Shown: positions 48,732 to 58,272, counted from the first letter of the stretch. The stretch: 64,000 nucleotides of DNA from Bacillus sp. ISL-55 (GCF_018613155.1 NZ_JAGGQU010000024.1:1-64000); one strand, 5' to 3'. Program-made: numbers and translations. Notes: generated from the sequence alone by a model not told the origin.

Positions 48732-49106
48732 ATGTATCCGAATCACTATGCTTACAGTCCGCATCAATTTGACCCTTATACTCATTATGATTTCAACTAT
48801 TACACGCAACAGCAGGAACCACATGATCACGCAAGGCAGCCGGCTCTTGAACGGAGGGTCAATCAGCTTGAACGGCAAATCCAGGTTCAAAAAACAGAGC
48901 TGGATAGACAGAATAAAGAGATTGGCCGACAAAACAGGGAGATTGCAAGGCTTAACAGGGAAATTGGACGTCTTAATAATGAGGTTACCCGTTTAAATCA
49001 AAATGACGAACGACACACCCGCCGCTTAAATCGATTGAACCAGAGGCTGCGGACAGTTGAAAACCGGTTGAATATTCCATTCCAGGCCACTGATGGAGAT
49101 TTTTAA
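48732..49106 (+). CDS. Coiled-coil protein with Tyr/His/Pro-rich N-terminus
   Basis: 124 aa. Residues 1 to about 38 are rich in Tyr, His, Pro and Gln ([20 protein letters not shown]), the kind of composition common in spore coat proteins. Residues about 40-110 are a continuous coiled coil with seven-residue repeats ([17 protein letters not shown]). ATG after AAGGAGTGTGCCCGT. A spore-layer or structural role is a guess. Followed by the GC-rich dispersed repeat and a terminator. Confidence 0.65.
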   Translation: MYPNHYAYSPHQFDPYTHYDFNYYTQQQEPHDHARQPALERRVNQLERQIQVQKTELDRQNKEIGRQNREIARLNREIGRLNNEVTRLNQNDERHTRRLNRLNQRLRTVENRLNIPFQATDGDF

Positions 49107-49111
49107 TAAGA

Positions 49112-49178
49112 AAAGCGCAAGCGCCTTGTTCAGCCCCGACAAGCGCTGGAGCTAGACAATTCTCGAAGTGAAAATTCA
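49112..49178. repeat. Inverted short copy of the GC-rich dispersed repeat
   Basis: In reverse orientation: CACTTCGAGAATTGTCTAGC, CTCCAGCGCTTGTCGGGGCT, GAACAAGGCGCTTGCGCTTTT. It shares both ends with the 28980 copy but lacks its middle hairpin. Confidence 0.78.
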
Positions 49179-49198
49179 TACTTTCTTATCTGGTAATA

Positions 49199-49229
49199 AA
49201 CAGGACCGAATCCAATTCGGTCCTTTGTA
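49199..49229 (+). terminator. Rho-independent terminator
   Basis: AGGACCGAAT-cc-AATTCGGTCCT followed by TTGTATATTTTT. Confidence 0.8.
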
Positions 49230-49357
49230 TATTTTTCCAAATGGAAGAGAAGATAAATTAAAAATAATCTTAATTTTAATTGGATGAATTGTGCTACTAT
49301 AGAAAAGTAACACTTATTTAAATTGCGTAAGCTACTGCTTACTTTAGGAGTCAAGAG

Positions 49358-51019
49358 ATGAAAAAAAAGCAATATGTCCTAATCTTTTTCATACTGAGCA
49401 TTGCCTGGATTTTCGGAACCAATTACCTGCTGAATTTATACGCTCCTTCAGACTTTGTTGCCATTATTGAACATACTAAGGAAGTCCTTTATGTTTTGTT
49501 GGCAGGATGGTTTTTCTATTTTTTCATCTCGAAGATGGAAGAATTGAGTGCGTCAAAAGAAGAAGAAGAGCGACTGTCCACACTGATCAATTCAATGGTC
49601 GATTTCGTCAATTTCAAGGATGGAGAAGGCCGATGGATACAAGCCAATGATTTTGGTTTAAAACTGTTTGATATTGAACACGTTGACTATAGAGGAAAGA
49701 AAGACTCGGAGCTTGCGGAATACAGTAATTATTTCAGCGATGCATTAAGATATTGCGAGATATCCGATGAAGAAGCATGGAAGGCAGGCGGAATAATCCG
49801 TGTCGAGGAAGTGCTTCCACAGCCGGACGGAACAACCAAGACGTTTGATACGATTAAAGTGCCGCTTTTCAACGATGATGGAAGCCGGCAAGGTCTTGTC
49901 ATCATGGGACGGGATATTACTGAACGGAAACACGTTGAAACTCTCCTTGAAGAGAGCAGGCAGCAATACCGGTCATTATTTGAGTATAGTCCTGATATTG
50001 TTTCTATGCTCGACTTGAATGGGACGATCACAAATCTTAATCCACAGTTTGAAAGAATCACTGGTTATAGCAGGGACGAGTATATCGGAAAAAACCTTGC
50101 AGATTTAATTCCGGATTCCCACAGACAGATTGTTTTAGATAAGGTTGCCAATGTGGTGGAAAATTACTGTCCACAAATGTTTGAACTGGAATTACTGCAG
50201 AAAAACGGTAAGCCACTCATTTTCCAGAGCACTTCCCTGCCGATTATTGTGAATGATAAAATTGCGGGAATAATCTGCAACTCCAGGGACGTTACGGAAC
50301 TTCGCCAAACTGAGGAGCGTTTGCGAAGAACGGACAAGCTGTCTGTAGTTGGTGAGCTATCAGCGAGCGTAGCCCATGAAATCCGCAATCCTCTTACATC
50401 TTTAAAGGGACTTGTCCAGCTATTGCAGATGGAGGACGAGAAGCATCAGCTATACTACCAGATCATGATCGATGAACTGAACAGGATCAACCATATCGTC
50501 AGCGAATTGCTATTATTGGCCAAGCCGCAGCAAATTAAATACTCGGAAGCAGATTTGCAGGTTATTTTACATGATGTCATTTCACTTTTAAAATCAGAAG
50601 CGAGCCTGCATAATATCCAAATCGCGTTTCAGGTACAAAGTGAGCCTGTCATGATTGAATGCGAGCCGAATCAGCTGAAGCAGTTGTTCATCAATATTTT
50701 AAAAAATGCAATTGAAGCATCTTCAGCGGGTGATGTCGTCAGCATCACACTCGAGAGCTTTGATAACAATGTTACAGTTATGGTTAAGGATCAGGGTGTA
50801 GGAATATCAAAAGCGCTCCTTGAAAGAATTGGCGAACCTTTTTATTCTTCCAAAGAAAAAGGTACCGGACTTGGAATGACTGTCAGTTTCAAAATCGTTC
50901 AATCCCATAATGGCACAATCAAGTTTAATAGCGAGCCTGATAAAGGTACAGAAGTAATCGTTCAATTGCCGATCAAGCACGAGGATAAAATGAAAAGAGT
51001 CGAACCATCTGCGAACTAA
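49358..51019 (+). CDS. Orphan PAS-domain sensor histidine kinase (sporulation-kinase type)
   Basis: 553 aa. Two N-terminal membrane segments (about 6-25 and 38-56), then a first PAS (about 70-185, ending GLVIMGRDITERKH), a second PAS (about 195-315, SPDIVSMLDLNGTITNLNPQFERITGYSRDEYIGKNL), the HisKA domain with H-box SVAHEIRNPLTSLKGL (phospho-His about residue 339), and a HATPase_c domain (N box LFINILKNAIEAS, G1 VKDQGVGIS, G2 KGTGLGMTVS). No response regulator is adjacent. This layout matches KinC/KinD/KinE kinases that feed Spo0F/Spo0A in Bacillus. The signal is unknown. ATG after AGGAGTCAAGAG. Confidence 0.88.
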   Translation: MKKKQYVLIFFILSIAWIFGTNYLLNLYAPSDFVAIIEHTKEVLYVLLAGWFFYFFISKMEELSASKEEEERLSTLINSMVDFVNFKDGEGRWIQANDFGLKLFDIEHVDYRGKKDSELAEYSNYFSDALRYCEISDEEAWKAGGIIRVEEVLPQPDGTTKTFDTIKVPLFNDDGSRQGLVIMGRDITERKHVETLLEESRQQYRSLFEYSPDIVSMLDLNGTITNLNPQFERITGYSRDEYIGKNLADLIPDSHRQIVLDKVANVVENYCPQMFELELLQKNGKPLIFQSTSLPIIVNDKIAGIICNSRDVTELRQTEERLRRTDKLSVVGELSASVAHEIRNPLTSLKGLVQLLQMEDEKHQLYYQIMIDELNRINHIVSELLLLAKPQQIKYSEADLQVILHDVISLLKSEASLHNIQIAFQVQSEPVMIECEPNQLKQLFINILKNAIEASSAGDVVSITLESFDNNVTVMVKDQGVGISKALLERIGEPFYSSKEKGTGLGMTVSFKIVQSHNGTIKFNSEPDKGTEVIVQLPIKHEDKMKRVEPSAN

Positions 51020-51053
51020 AAACGCGAAAGGATCAGTCCTTTCGCGTTTTTTT
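51020..51053. terminator. Terminator between convergent genes
   Basis: AAAACGCGAAAGG-atcagt-CCTTTCGCGTTTT followed by TTT; usable from both sides. Confidence 0.92.
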
Positions 51054-51285
51054 AATCCTCATCTTTAATGTCAATATCCTCAGGCACCGGTTCATTCATG
51101 ATTTCCTCGACAAGTATCTTATATTTCTCCATCTGTTTCATGTGCGAGTTGAATTGATCTTTATAGATCAAATAGTTTTGGTCGCCATCGTGAATGGCCC
51201 TTATTTTCCGCTGAAAAATCATCTTTTCTACTTTCGATTCGGGGATCGATAAATATTCTGCTGCTTCCTTTACTGTCAAATACAC
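51052..51285 (-). CDS. Excisionase-type helix-turn-helix protein
   Basis: 77 aa from the GTG at 51283-51285. YLTVKEAAEYLSIPESKVEKMIFQRKIRAIHDGDQNYLIY is the winged-helix pattern of the MerR/excisionase (HTH_17) family. The acidic tail ends in DIDIKDED. Here it looks like a chromosomal regulator and not a phage Xis, since no integrase is near. It starts 7 bases after the DUF1836 gene's stop, so the two are probably coupled; a TTG start at 51330 would overlap that gene. Confidence 0.65.
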   Translation of the reverse strand: MYLTVKEAAEYLSIPESKVEKMIFQRKIRAIHDGDQNYLIYKDQFNSHMKQMEKYKILVEEIMNEPVPEDIDIKDED

Positions 51286-51292
51286 CTTGAAT

Positions 51293-51877
51293 TCAGTCCT
51301 TTTTCTTATTTTCAGCTCCAAGCCTATCAACCAGCTTTTCTGCTGTCCTTCTGTAAAAATTACTTATATTAATGAGTGAAGCAATCAATAATACCGTTTC
51401 GAGTTCCTCAGGTTCATCTGCTTCCAGCCTCTTCACTTCCTGTTTAACATCTTGTTCCGTTTTCAGGACATCCTCGCTGAAAATTTCAACATTCTTCTCA
51501 TAAAGTTTCAAATAACTTTGATAAAAGTGGCCTAATGGCATATCCTTCGACTCAGTCTTCTGGTTAACCCCTTCGAGTGTCTGTTTGATATCCTGAATCG
51601 ATAAACCACCTTTTAGCTGATAGATCAAACTGATCAGGATCAGGTGCTCCTTCGAATACTTTTTATTTTTTATAGGGAAGAACAGCTTCCCTTTTGCGTA
51701 ATTGTTAATCATTGTTTTCGTCAGGACTTTTTCATCCTCATTCCGTGTCGAGCTTCCAAAATTCTTTTCGAATAGCTGGATCACCTGGTCCATGTACAAG
51801 TCGATTTCCGGGATGTCTTCCAGTGTGATATTATTTTCAAGTTTAAGCTCAGCCAGCAGCTGTTCTAAATTATTCAA
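51293..51877 (-). CDS. DUF1836 domain protein
   Basis: 194 aa, soluble. The hallmark is DIPEIDLYMDQVIQLFEKNF followed by LTKTMINNYAKGKLFFPIKNKKYSKEHLILISLIYQLKGGLSIQDIKQTL, a MerR-like winged helix-turn-helix arrangement typical of DUF1836. Probably a DNA-binding regulator; the target is unknown. Together with the HTH protein downstream it forms a two-gene unit. ATG after TGAGGGATTACTATTGA. Confidence 0.8.
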   Translation of the reverse strand: MNNLEQLLAELKLENNITLEDIPEIDLYMDQVIQLFEKNFGSSTRNEDEKVLTKTMINNYAKGKLFFPIKNKKYSKEHLILISLIYQLKGGLSIQDIKQTLEGVNQKTESKDMPLGHFYQSYLKLYEKNVEIFSEDVLKTEQDVKQEVKRLEADEPEELETVLLIASLINISNFYRRTAEKLVDRLGAENKKKD

Positions 51878-52008
51878 TAGTAATCCCTCATGTTTTTATT
51901 TTATTATAATGCAAAAAAACACAATCGTAAACATTGACTACGTATCGTTATGTGTATATTATTATAAGTAGTTATCAATACTACATAAAGTGATATGGGG
52001 GTTAAAAA

Positions 52009-52656
52009 ATGAACAGCTACATCCGCGAACCAATTAATGGCCTGACTCATCTTGCCGGTGCTTTACTATCCTTTGCAGGCCTCCTTGCGCTCGTCATCAA
52101 AGCTTCGCTTACCACCGGCTCAGCGCTGGCTATTACTTCTGTCACAATTTTTGGCATCAGCATGATCCTTCTTTATACTGCATCTGCGACCTATCATATG
52201 GTCATCAGCAAAGATAGCGTGATCGCTTTCCTTAGAAAAATCGACCATTCCATGATTTTCGTATTGATTGCCGGCACCTATACACCGTTTTGCCTGATCA
52301 GCCTTAATGGAGTCACAGGCTGGACATTGTTCGGCATCATTACATTCGCTGCTTTGTGCGGAATCCTCTTTAAGATGATTTGGTTCAGCAGTCCAAGATG
52401 GCTGTCTACCTCTATCTATATTGTCATGGGCTGGATGGTAATTTTCGTCGTCTCCCCCCTATCATCCGTCTTGAATCCTGCCGGTATATTCTGGCTGGTT
52501 GCCGGAGGAATACTGTACACAATCGGCGGCGTCATTTATGCGTTGAAACCTGACTTCCTTCGTTCCAAGCATCTCGGTTTCCATGAAATATTCCACATTT
52601 TCATCATGCTCGGAAGCACTGCCCATTTCCTGAGCGTTTATCTATATGTCCTATAA
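52009..52656 (+). CDS. Hemolysin III (TrhA/PAQR) family membrane protein
   Basis: 215 aa, seven membrane segments. Family motifs: REPINGLTHLAGALLS (first conserved His), YTASATYHMVISKDS, RKIDHSMIFVLIAGTYTPF (Asp-His pair), and HEIFHIFIMLGSTAHFLSVY (metal-binding HxxxH). PAQR-type proteins hold a zinc site and act in membrane-lipid homeostasis; true hemolysis is doubtful. ATG after GGGGGTTAAAAA. Monocistronic. Confidence 0.9.
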   Translation: MNSYIREPINGLTHLAGALLSFAGLLALVIKASLTTGSALAITSVTIFGISMILLYTASATYHMVISKDSVIAFLRKIDHSMIFVLIAGTYTPFCLISLNGVTGWTLFGIITFAALCGILFKMIWFSSPRWLSTSIYIVMGWMVIFVVSPLSSVLNPAGIFWLVAGGILYTIGGVIYALKPDFLRSKHLGFHEIFHIFIMLGSTAHFLSVYLYVL

Positions 52657-52662
52657 AAATAC

Positions 52663-52695
52663 AAAAGGTGCCTGAGAAAACAGGCACCTTTTCTA
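52663..52695. terminator. Bidirectional terminator
   Basis: AAAAGGTGCCTG-agaaaa-CAGGCACCTTTT between convergent genes. Confidence 0.93.
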
Positions 52696-53307
52696 ATAAA
52701 ACATCCTTCTTCTTTGTTTTTGCGCAGGCTGGTACTTTCGCATTGGACCATAATCCAATACTTCCTTCAAATAATAATCACCATTTGGGTTTTGCTGCTT
52801 TAGCAGTTCCGTCAAATATGTAATGTCATCCATCGCCCTGTGCGTCTGGAATTTCGAAATGTTATGCGCCTGCAATAAAGTCAGCAGCTTGCTGTTTGGG
52901 AAGCCGTGGTTCTTCCATTTAACATTCTTCATCGTGCAATACCATTTCAACTCGTTGACTTCTGGATACATCCTTAATAAAAAGCTTCTGTCGAACGAGG
53001 CATTATGGGCAAAAATCGCATCCGTGCGATTGAAGTATTCCATGATCTTCTCGTCGTAAAATGTTTTGCCGCGTACCGTATCATAATGAATTCCATGAAT
53101 CCGGTAGGCCCTGTCATAATTTCTTTGCGCTGTTGTCGATAGCGGTTCCCTTAAATAAGAATCTTCATCGAGAAAATCGATAATCTCTCCTGATTCCTCA
53201 TGAAAGGAAAAGAGCTTCACAGCCAGTTCTATTATTTCATCTGAATCCGGACCAAGTCCAGTTGTCTCTACGTCCACTACCAATCCAAGCTTGTTCTCTT
53301 TGTTCAA
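52693..53307 (-). CDS. DEDDh-family 3'-5' exonuclease
   Basis: 204 aa. The ExoI motif is VVDVETTGLG (Asp/Glu, about residues 11-13), ExoII is HNASFDRSFLL (Asp about 108), and ExoIII is HRAMDDITYLTELL (His and Asp about 161-166): a complete DnaQ-like proofreading-exonuclease site. It is too short for DNA polymerase III epsilon fusions. I prefer the TTG at 53305-53307, with AAAAGG nine bases upstream, over the GTG at 53316, which abuts the site. Role: DNA or RNA end processing. Confidence 0.85.
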   Translation of the reverse strand: MNKENKLGLVVDVETTGLGPDSDEIIELAVKLFSFHEESGEIIDFLDEDSYLREPLSTTAQRNYDRAYRIHGIHYDTVRGKTFYDEKIMEYFNRTDAIFAHNASFDRSFLLRMYPEVNELKWYCTMKNVKWKNHGFPNSKLLTLLQAHNISKFQTHRAMDDITYLTELLKQQNPNGDYYLKEVLDYGPMRKYQPAQKQRRRMFY

Positions 53308-53410
53308 AAATGTCACCCTTTTCAGCTGGAATATATGACTCTATTATTTATCATATAGCAGGAATTCATCCATTTCCAGCTAAAGACATAAGTAAGAAAC
53401 TATTTCCAAA

Positions 53411-53914
53411 TTATAGCTTACTGGTCATCTCAATACTTCCACCAGCATTTCTCAGAAAAATTTTCAAAAGAACAAAGCCTAATGTCGCCCCAGCCAGTGA
53501 GCTCGCAAGGAACGCGGGAATGAATCCGAATACAGCTGCCTCCTGCCCAAGAAAAAGTACCGCGATTGGATAGCTGGCAATTGCACCGATGATTCCTGTG
53601 CCAACTACCTCACCGGCAAAAGCAAAACCTATTTCCTGCGTTTTTTTATATAAATAGGCAGCCAGGAGTGCACCAATCATGCTTCCTGGAAAGGCAAAGA
53701 CTGAACCAGTCCCCATCAAATTTCTCAGCAGTGAAACGCCAACCGCCTGGGCTAGCGCGTAATATGGTCCAAGCAGCACGGCAGACAAAATATTGATGAA
53801 ATGCTGCACAGGAAATACCTTCACAATACCAAGCGGGATAAACAACATATGACTGGTCATTGTACCGATGGCTACCATCATAGCAGTAAGTGTTAGCTTT
53901 TGTGTGTTTCTCAT
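53411..53914 (-). CDS. thiW: ThiW, thiazole-specific ECF transporter S component
   Basis: 167 aa, about five membrane segments (TLTAMMVAIGTMTSHMLFIPLGI; AVLLGPYYALAQAVGVSLL; FAFAGEVVGTGIIGAIASYPIAVLF). The N-terminal KLTLTAMMVAIG and HMLFIPLGIVKVFPVQHFINILSAVLLGP are the ThiW signature. It imports hydroxyethylthiazole with a shared ECF energising module encoded elsewhere. I take the ATG at 53914 (GGAGGGTAAA upstream), 12 bases after the thiE stop. Last gene of the TPP-riboswitch operon. Confidence 0.88.
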   Translation of the reverse strand: MRNTQKLTLTAMMVAIGTMTSHMLFIPLGIVKVFPVQHFINILSAVLLGPYYALAQAVGVSLLRNLMGTGSVFAFPGSMIGALLAAYLYKKTQEIGFAFAGEVVGTGIIGAIASYPIAVLFLGQEAAVFGFIPAFLASSLAGATLGFVLLKIFLRNAGGSIEMTSKL

Positions 53915-53926
53915 TTTACCCTCCAT

Positions 53927-54574
53927 TTAGTGAAAAATTTTTCCTCTTAATTTGGCTGCAGCTTCTCTGACGTCATCTGCATGGCTGATCGCCGTAATCA
54001 CTGAAACTCCATCTGCTCCGGCTTCGATCACGAGCGAAGCATTCTCAGCGGTAATTCCTCCGATACCGACAATCGGAGTCTCAAAATCTTTTAACTCCTT
54101 GATAAGTGCAGTTCCCTGAACATCTCTTGTATCCTTCTTTGTTTCTGTTGGGAAAATCGGGCCAATCCCAAAATAATCCGCACCTGCAAGCTTTGCCTTT
54201 TCTGCCTCTTTTACACAATGCACCGATACTCCGAGAATTTTGTCACCGATTTTTTTTCGGACCTCCTGTGCATCCTCATCCTCCTGACCAATATGGACGC
54301 CGTCCGCATCTAGCTCAAGAGCCAGGTCGATATCATTGTTCACAATGAACGGAATGCCGTTTTCCTTGCAGATTCTTTGTAGCTCTTTTCCCAGCGCCAG
54401 CTTTTCCGCCCCTTCAAGGCAATTGCTCCCTTTTTCACGATACTGAAAAAGAGTGATGCCCCCGCGAATCGCCTCTTCCAGCACGGTTCGAGGATCCTGC
54501 AGGCAGTTCGTGCTGCCGGTGATAAAATACACCTTGAGCAAGCTTCTCATTTTACCAGGACTTATCTTTGCCAT
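53927..54574 (-). CDS. thiE: Thiamine-phosphate synthase
   Basis: 215 aa TIM barrel. Joins HMP-pyrophosphate and thiazole-phosphate to thiamine phosphate. Motifs: LFQYREKGSN (pyrophosphate binding), VNNDIDLALELDADGVHIGQED, ILGVSVHCVKEAEKAKLAGADYFGIGPIFPTETKKD, GIGGI near residue 160. ATG start with GGAAGGACCTCGAC; overlaps the thiD stop by 13 bases. Confidence 0.95.
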   Translation of the reverse strand: MAKISPGKMRSLLKVYFITGSTNCLQDPRTVLEEAIRGGITLFQYREKGSNCLEGAEKLALGKELQRICKENGIPFIVNNDIDLALELDADGVHIGQEDEDAQEVRKKIGDKILGVSVHCVKEAEKAKLAGADYFGIGPIFPTETKKDTRDVQGTALIKELKDFETPIVGIGGITAENASLVIEAGADGVSVITAISHADDVREAAAKLRGKIFH

Positions 54575-55380
54575 GTCGAGGTCCTTCCTTTCTCGCTGTT
54601 AAAAGCCCAATGGTTTGTCGGGCCGTGACCGTGGCCAATATTCAGCGGGTTTGCAATGGCTGCATGGATGAACTCCTTCGCTACAGATACTGCTTCATAT
54701 ACCGTCAATCCTTTCGCTAGCTGTGCAGTGATAGCGGCGGAAAAAGTGCAGCCAGTTCCGTGAGTGTTCTTCGTTTCAATTCTCGGAACTGAGAAGAACT
54801 CAAAGTCTGCACCATTAAAAAGGAGATCAACAGACTCTTTTGCATCCTCATCATGACCGCCTTTTATGACGACGTTTTTTGCTCCAAGTTCATGGATGCG
54901 CCTTGCTGCTTCCTTTTTGTCATTTTGACTGTGAATAGTCATCCCGGTCAGCACTTCTGCTTCGGGAATATTCGGTGTGACCACGAGGCAAAGCGGCAGC
55001 AAATGCTCTTTCATGGCAGAAACAGCTTCATGCTGAAGCAGAGATGCCCCTCCTTTCGCAATCATGACCGGATCGACAACGACCTTATCCCAATCAAAAT
55101 GCTTTATTTTTTCAGCAACGGTTTCAATGATTTCAGCGTTAAAAAGCATTCCAGTTTTCAATGCATCGACCCCTATATCTTCTCCGACAGATTGAATTTG
55201 CCTGGCGACTGCTACTGCCTTCATCGAATAGACTCCCTGGACTCCAAGCGTATTCTGCGCTGTCACAGCGGTCAGCGCGGACATCCCAAAAACTTTCAGC
55301 TCCTGGAAGGTTTTCAGATCTGCCTGGATGCCAGCACCGCCGCCGCTGTCGGATCCGGCAATTGTTAAAGCATTTTCCAT
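54562..55380 (-). CDS. thiD: Hydroxymethylpyrimidine / phosphomethylpyrimidine kinase
   Basis: 272 aa ribokinase fold. Phosphorylates HMP twice to [27 protein letters not shown] at the N-terminus, [16 protein letters not shown] in the centre, [11 protein letters not shown], and the C-terminal anion hole [17 protein letters not shown] are all present. The start is the ATG at 55378-55380 with AAGGAGGTCGATTGAT; the longer frame adds 13 unsupported residues. One base after the thiM stop. Confidence 0.95.
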   Translation of the reverse strand: MENALTIAGSDSGGGAGIQADLKTFQELKVFGMSALTAVTAQNTLGVQGVYSMKAVAVARQIQSVGEDIGVDALKTGMLFNAEIIETVAEKIKHFDWDKVVVDPVMIAKGGASLLQHEAVSAMKEHLLPLCLVVTPNIPEAEVLTGMTIHSQNDKKEAARRIHELGAKNVVIKGGHDEDAKESVDLLFNGADFEFFSVPRIETKNTHGTGCTFSAAITAQLAKGLTVYEAVSVAKEFIHAAIANPLNIGHGHGPTNHWAFNSEKGRTSTWQR

Positions 55381-55381
55381 A

Positions 55382-56197
55382 TCAATCGACCTCCTTTTGA
55401 GAAAAAGACATTTTCTCAATCAGATCGTTTCCGCAAATCAGGTAGAGCTGGTTTAAAAATTCAATTTGAAAACTTCCAGGTCCGCGATCAGCACTATTGT
55501 CCACAGCCATTTCCGCTGCCACTCCATAGATGGTTACTGCTGCTGTTGCGGCTTGGAGGATATTTTTTTCAACAGCAGTGAATGCGCCGATTACGGAAGT
55601 CAGCAAACAGCCGGTGCCCGTCACTTTTGTGAGCATGTGGTGCCCATTCTGGACAATAAATGCAGTATGTCCGTCAGTAATAATGTCATCTTTACCAGTA
55701 AGAACAACAACCGTCTTCAATTTTTTCGCAGCCGAAACAGCAAGCTCGAAAACATCCCCACTGGATTCACCTGCATCCACTCCTCGTATACTCCAGCTCT
55801 CCCCGGCAACATTGGCAATCTCGGATGCATTCCCTCGGATAATCGCAATCTCCAATTCTTCCATCAGCCTTCTTGCCGTTTCGGTGCGATACACAGTCGC
55901 GCCCGCACCTACTGGATCGAGAATGACCGGTACACCTTGCTTATTTGCCTCTTTCCCGGCAATCAGCATCGACTCTACAACTTCTGGCCTCAGCGTTCCG
56001 ATATTGATGACAAGACTTCCCGCCATTTTGGCCATTTCAGCAACCTCCTCATGAGCATAGGCCATTACCGGAGAAGCACCCAGAGCCAACAATCCATTGG
56101 CGGTGAAATTGGTCACCACCACATTGGTGATATTATGTACGAGCGGGTTCTCCCTGCGGACTCTGTCCAGCAGTATAACAATCTCTTTCTTTTCCAT
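55382..56197 (-). CDS. thiM: Hydroxyethylthiazole kinase
   Basis: 271 aa. Phosphorylates hydroxyethylthiazole for salvage. Family blocks: [35 protein letters not shown] (residues about 18-52), [12 protein letters not shown] and the catalytic Cys in [15 protein letters not shown] (about 196-208). ATG after AGGAGG. First gene of thiM-thiD-thiE-thiW under the TPP riboswitch, a salvage operon without the de novo genes thiC/thiG. Confidence 0.95.
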   Translation of the reverse strand: MEKKEIVILLDRVRRENPLVHNITNVVVTNFTANGLLALGASPVMAYAHEEVAEMAKMAGSLVINIGTLRPEVVESMLIAGKEANKQGVPVILDPVGAGATVYRTETARRLMEELEIAIIRGNASEIANVAGESWSIRGVDAGESSGDVFELAVSAAKKLKTVVVLTGKDDIITDGHTAFIVQNGHHMLTKVTGTGCLLTSVIGAFTAVEKNILQAATAAVTIYGVAAEMAVDNSADRGPGSFQIEFLNQLYLICGNDLIEKMSFSQKEVD

Positions 56198-56217
56198 CCT
56201 GAAACCTCCTTAATAAA

Positions 56218-56378
56218 ATAAAAAAGCCAGATCCATATAAATGGACCTGGCTTAAAAGCAAAGTAAGAAAAACATCTCTCACACTACTTTCCTACGCTGG
56301 TATTACCCAGATCAGGTCCGAAGGGTTAAAAGACTTAACGTCTTCCTCTCAGCCCGTGACAGGGCACCCCTAGTAGTA
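56218..56378 (-). promoter_or_regulatory. TPP (THI-box) riboswitch with terminator
   Basis: On the minus strand the leader contains TAGGGGTGCCC, GGGCTGAGAGGAAGA, then ACCCTTCGGACCTGATCTGG and GTAATACCAGCGTAGGAAAG: the conserved THI-box core. It is followed by a terminator GCCAGGTCCAT-ttat-ATGGATCTGGC with TTTTTTATTTT (56218-56256), 20 bases before thiM. TPP binding should shut off the salvage operon. Confidence 0.95.
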
Positions 56379-56447
56379 AATTCAATATTCAATTATTTCC
56401 ATCCTAACCTTAACTTTTATTTATGTAAAGCATAAAATCCTATTCTG

Positions 56448-56603
56448 CTATTTTTCGTTTTTTAGCAAATCTTTGATTTCTTTGAGCAGTTCATATTGCT
56501 TTTCCTGTTTTTCCATGATTCTGTCAGCCAATTTTTACAGTGTAATCGTGATGGACCAGAGCGACAGCATCAGAACAATAATTACTCCAATATCAATCAT
56601 CAT
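56448..56603 (-). pseudogene. Small membrane/coiled-coil ORF split by an in-frame TAA
   Basis: A 22-codon frame starting ATG ATG ATT (56603) encodes a single hydrophobic segment (DIGVIIVLMLSLWSITITL) and ends at TAA (56535-56537). The same frame continues KLADRI, then MEKQEKQYELLKEIKDLLKN, to TAG at 56448-56450. Together they would form a classic 50-residue one-segment protein with a charged coiled-coil tail. GAGGGG lies 9 bases before the ATG. Either a nonsense-mutated gene, a sequence error, or two coupled micropeptides (internal ATG 56516). Confidence 0.5.
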
Positions 56604-56733
56604 TTGGCTTTTTCCCCTCAGTAAGATCATCAAATGGAGTATAGTTGTTGCTTGGCAATTTTCCGGATGTGATTATTTTGTAGATCGAATAAAACACGAC
56701 AGACAGGACAATAGCGGTTAAAACATATCCCAT
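56593..56733 (-). CDS. DUF3951 small membrane protein
   Basis: 46 aa, below usual ORF cut-offs. One membrane segment (GYVLTAIVLSVVFYSIYKII) followed by SGKLPSNNYTPFDDLTEG, which matches the PSnxYTPFDxl pattern of DUF3951. ATG at 56731-56733 with AAAAGGAGGCTGGGGAATT upstream. The TGA overlaps the start of the next micro-ORF, so the two are coupled. Function unknown. Confidence 0.75.
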   Translation of the reverse strand: MGYVLTAIVLSVVFYSIYKIITSGKLPSNNYTPFDDLTEGKKPNDD

Positions 56734-56856
56734 AATTCCCCAGCCTCCTTTTCACCATTATACCTCAAAAATTGAATTTTGAGATTCCTTTAAAATGGCG
56801 TTTCTGATGTTCTATGCTAATATGAAAATATACATAGTAATGGGAGATGAATGGTA

Positions 56857-58089
56857 ATGAAAAACGAGATCATTGAAAGATTCACTTCATATGTGAAAGT
56901 GGACACCCAGTCCAATGAAAACAGTGAGACCACTCCATCGACAGAAGGCCAGCTGACACTTGCCAACATGCTTGTACAGGAGTTAAAAACGATTGGAATG
57001 GAAGAAGTGACGATTGACGAAAATGGCTATGTGATGGCGACACTTCTTGCCAATACCGATAAAAAGGTCCCAACTATCGGCTTCCTTGCCCACGTCGATA
57101 CGGCCACTGATTTTACCGGCAAAAATGTCAATCCGCAGATTGTGGAAAACTTCGATGGCAACCAGATCATCCTTAATGGAGAACAAAATATCATCCTTTC
57201 GCCTGCCGATTTTCCTGAGCTTCCCCAGTATAAGGGGCATACATTGATTACGACTGACGGAACTACCCTCCTCGGTGCTGACAATAAAGCCGGAATTACT
57301 GAAATCATGACGGCAATGGCTTATTTGATCAAACATCCCGAAATCAAACATGGCAAAATCCGTGTCGCCTTCACACCAGATGAAGAAATTGGCAGAGGGC
57401 CGCATAAGTTCGATGTTGAAGCATTCAATGCGAAGTTCGCTTATACCGTTGACGGCGGACCGCTTGGCGAGCTGGAATATGAAAGCTTTAATGCCGCAAG
57501 CGCCAAGGTGACTTTTAAAGGCAAAAACGTCCACCCGGGTACGGCAAAAGGAAAAATGGTGAACTCAGCGAAGATCGCGATGGAGTTCAACAGCAAGCTG
57601 CCAGCAGAAGAAGCACCTGAGCATACAGAAGGTTATGAAGGCTTCTTCCATCTTAGCTCTATTGAAGGCGATGTTGAAGAAACAACACTGCACTATATCA
57701 TTCGTGATTTCGACCGAGACAGTTTCCAGGCTCGGAAGGATTTAATGCTGCAAATCACCAATGAACTGAAGCTTACTTACGGTGAAACCCGCGTTGAGCT
57801 TGAAATGAATGATCAGTACTACAACATGAAGGATAAGATCGAGCCGGTAAAAGAAATCGTCGATATTGCCTATGAGGCAATGGAAAACCTCGGCATCAAG
57901 CCAATCGTCAAACCGATCCGCGGCGGCACAGACGGCTCACAGCTGAGCTATATGGGACTGCCGACACCGAATATTTTTACAGGCGGAGAGAACTTCCACG
58001 GAAGGTTCGAATATATCTCTGTGGATAATATGGTGAAATCCGTTGAAACCATTGTAGAGATTGCCAAACTTTATGAAACGAAAGCATAA
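56857..58089 (+). CDS. pepT: Tripeptide aminopeptidase (peptidase T)
   Basis: 410 aa, the usual length. M20B zinc peptidase releasing N-terminal residues of tripeptides in the cytoplasm. [11 protein letters not shown] (metal His-x-Asp, about residues 78-80), [14 protein letters not shown] (bridging Asp about 141), [10 protein letters not shown] (catalytic Glu-Glu about 173-175), [17 protein letters not shown] (Asp) and the C-terminal [11 protein letters not shown] (metal His) are all present. The ATG at 56857 aligns with the usual family start ([18 protein letters not shown]); another ATG stands two codons upstream. Monocistronic with a terminator. Confidence 0.94.
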   Translation: MKNEIIERFTSYVKVDTQSNENSETTPSTEGQLTLANMLVQELKTIGMEEVTIDENGYVMATLLANTDKKVPTIGFLAHVDTATDFTGKNVNPQIVENFDGNQIILNGEQNIILSPADFPELPQYKGHTLITTDGTTLLGADNKAGITEIMTAMAYLIKHPEIKHGKIRVAFTPDEEIGRGPHKFDVEAFNAKFAYTVDGGPLGELEYESFNAASAKVTFKGKNVHPGTAKGKMVNSAKIAMEFNSKLPAEEAPEHTEGYEGFFHLSSIEGDVEETTLHYIIRDFDRDSFQARKDLMLQITNELKLTYGETRVELEMNDQYYNMKDKIEPVKEIVDIAYEAMENLGIKPIVKPIRGGTDGSQLSYMGLPTPNIFTGGENFHGRFEYISVDNMVKSVETIVEIAKLYETKA

Positions 58090-58103
58090 CGAATAACAAC
58101 AAG

Positions 58104-58144
58104 AGGCCAGATTCCAGACTTTGAACGGAATCTGGCTTTTTTTA
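58104..58144 (+). terminator. Rho-independent terminator of pepT
   Basis: GCCAGATTCC-agactttgaac-GGAATCTGGC followed by TTTTTTTATG. Confidence 0.92.
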
Positions 58145-58272
58145 TGAGCGGCTTAACTCAAAATCCGCCTCAGGTCCTATCGAGATTTAAAGCGGAGGTG
58201 CATTGGGGAGAAGAATGTTTTGCCGTATTCTGAATATAGAATGAGAATGAGACCTGAGAGGAGATTTTAAAA

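Noticed and set aside
51052-51285. Excisionase gene marking a prophage or integrative element
   Set aside because: No integrase, attachment-site repeat or phage genes are near. The gene is coupled to a DUF1836 regulator gene.
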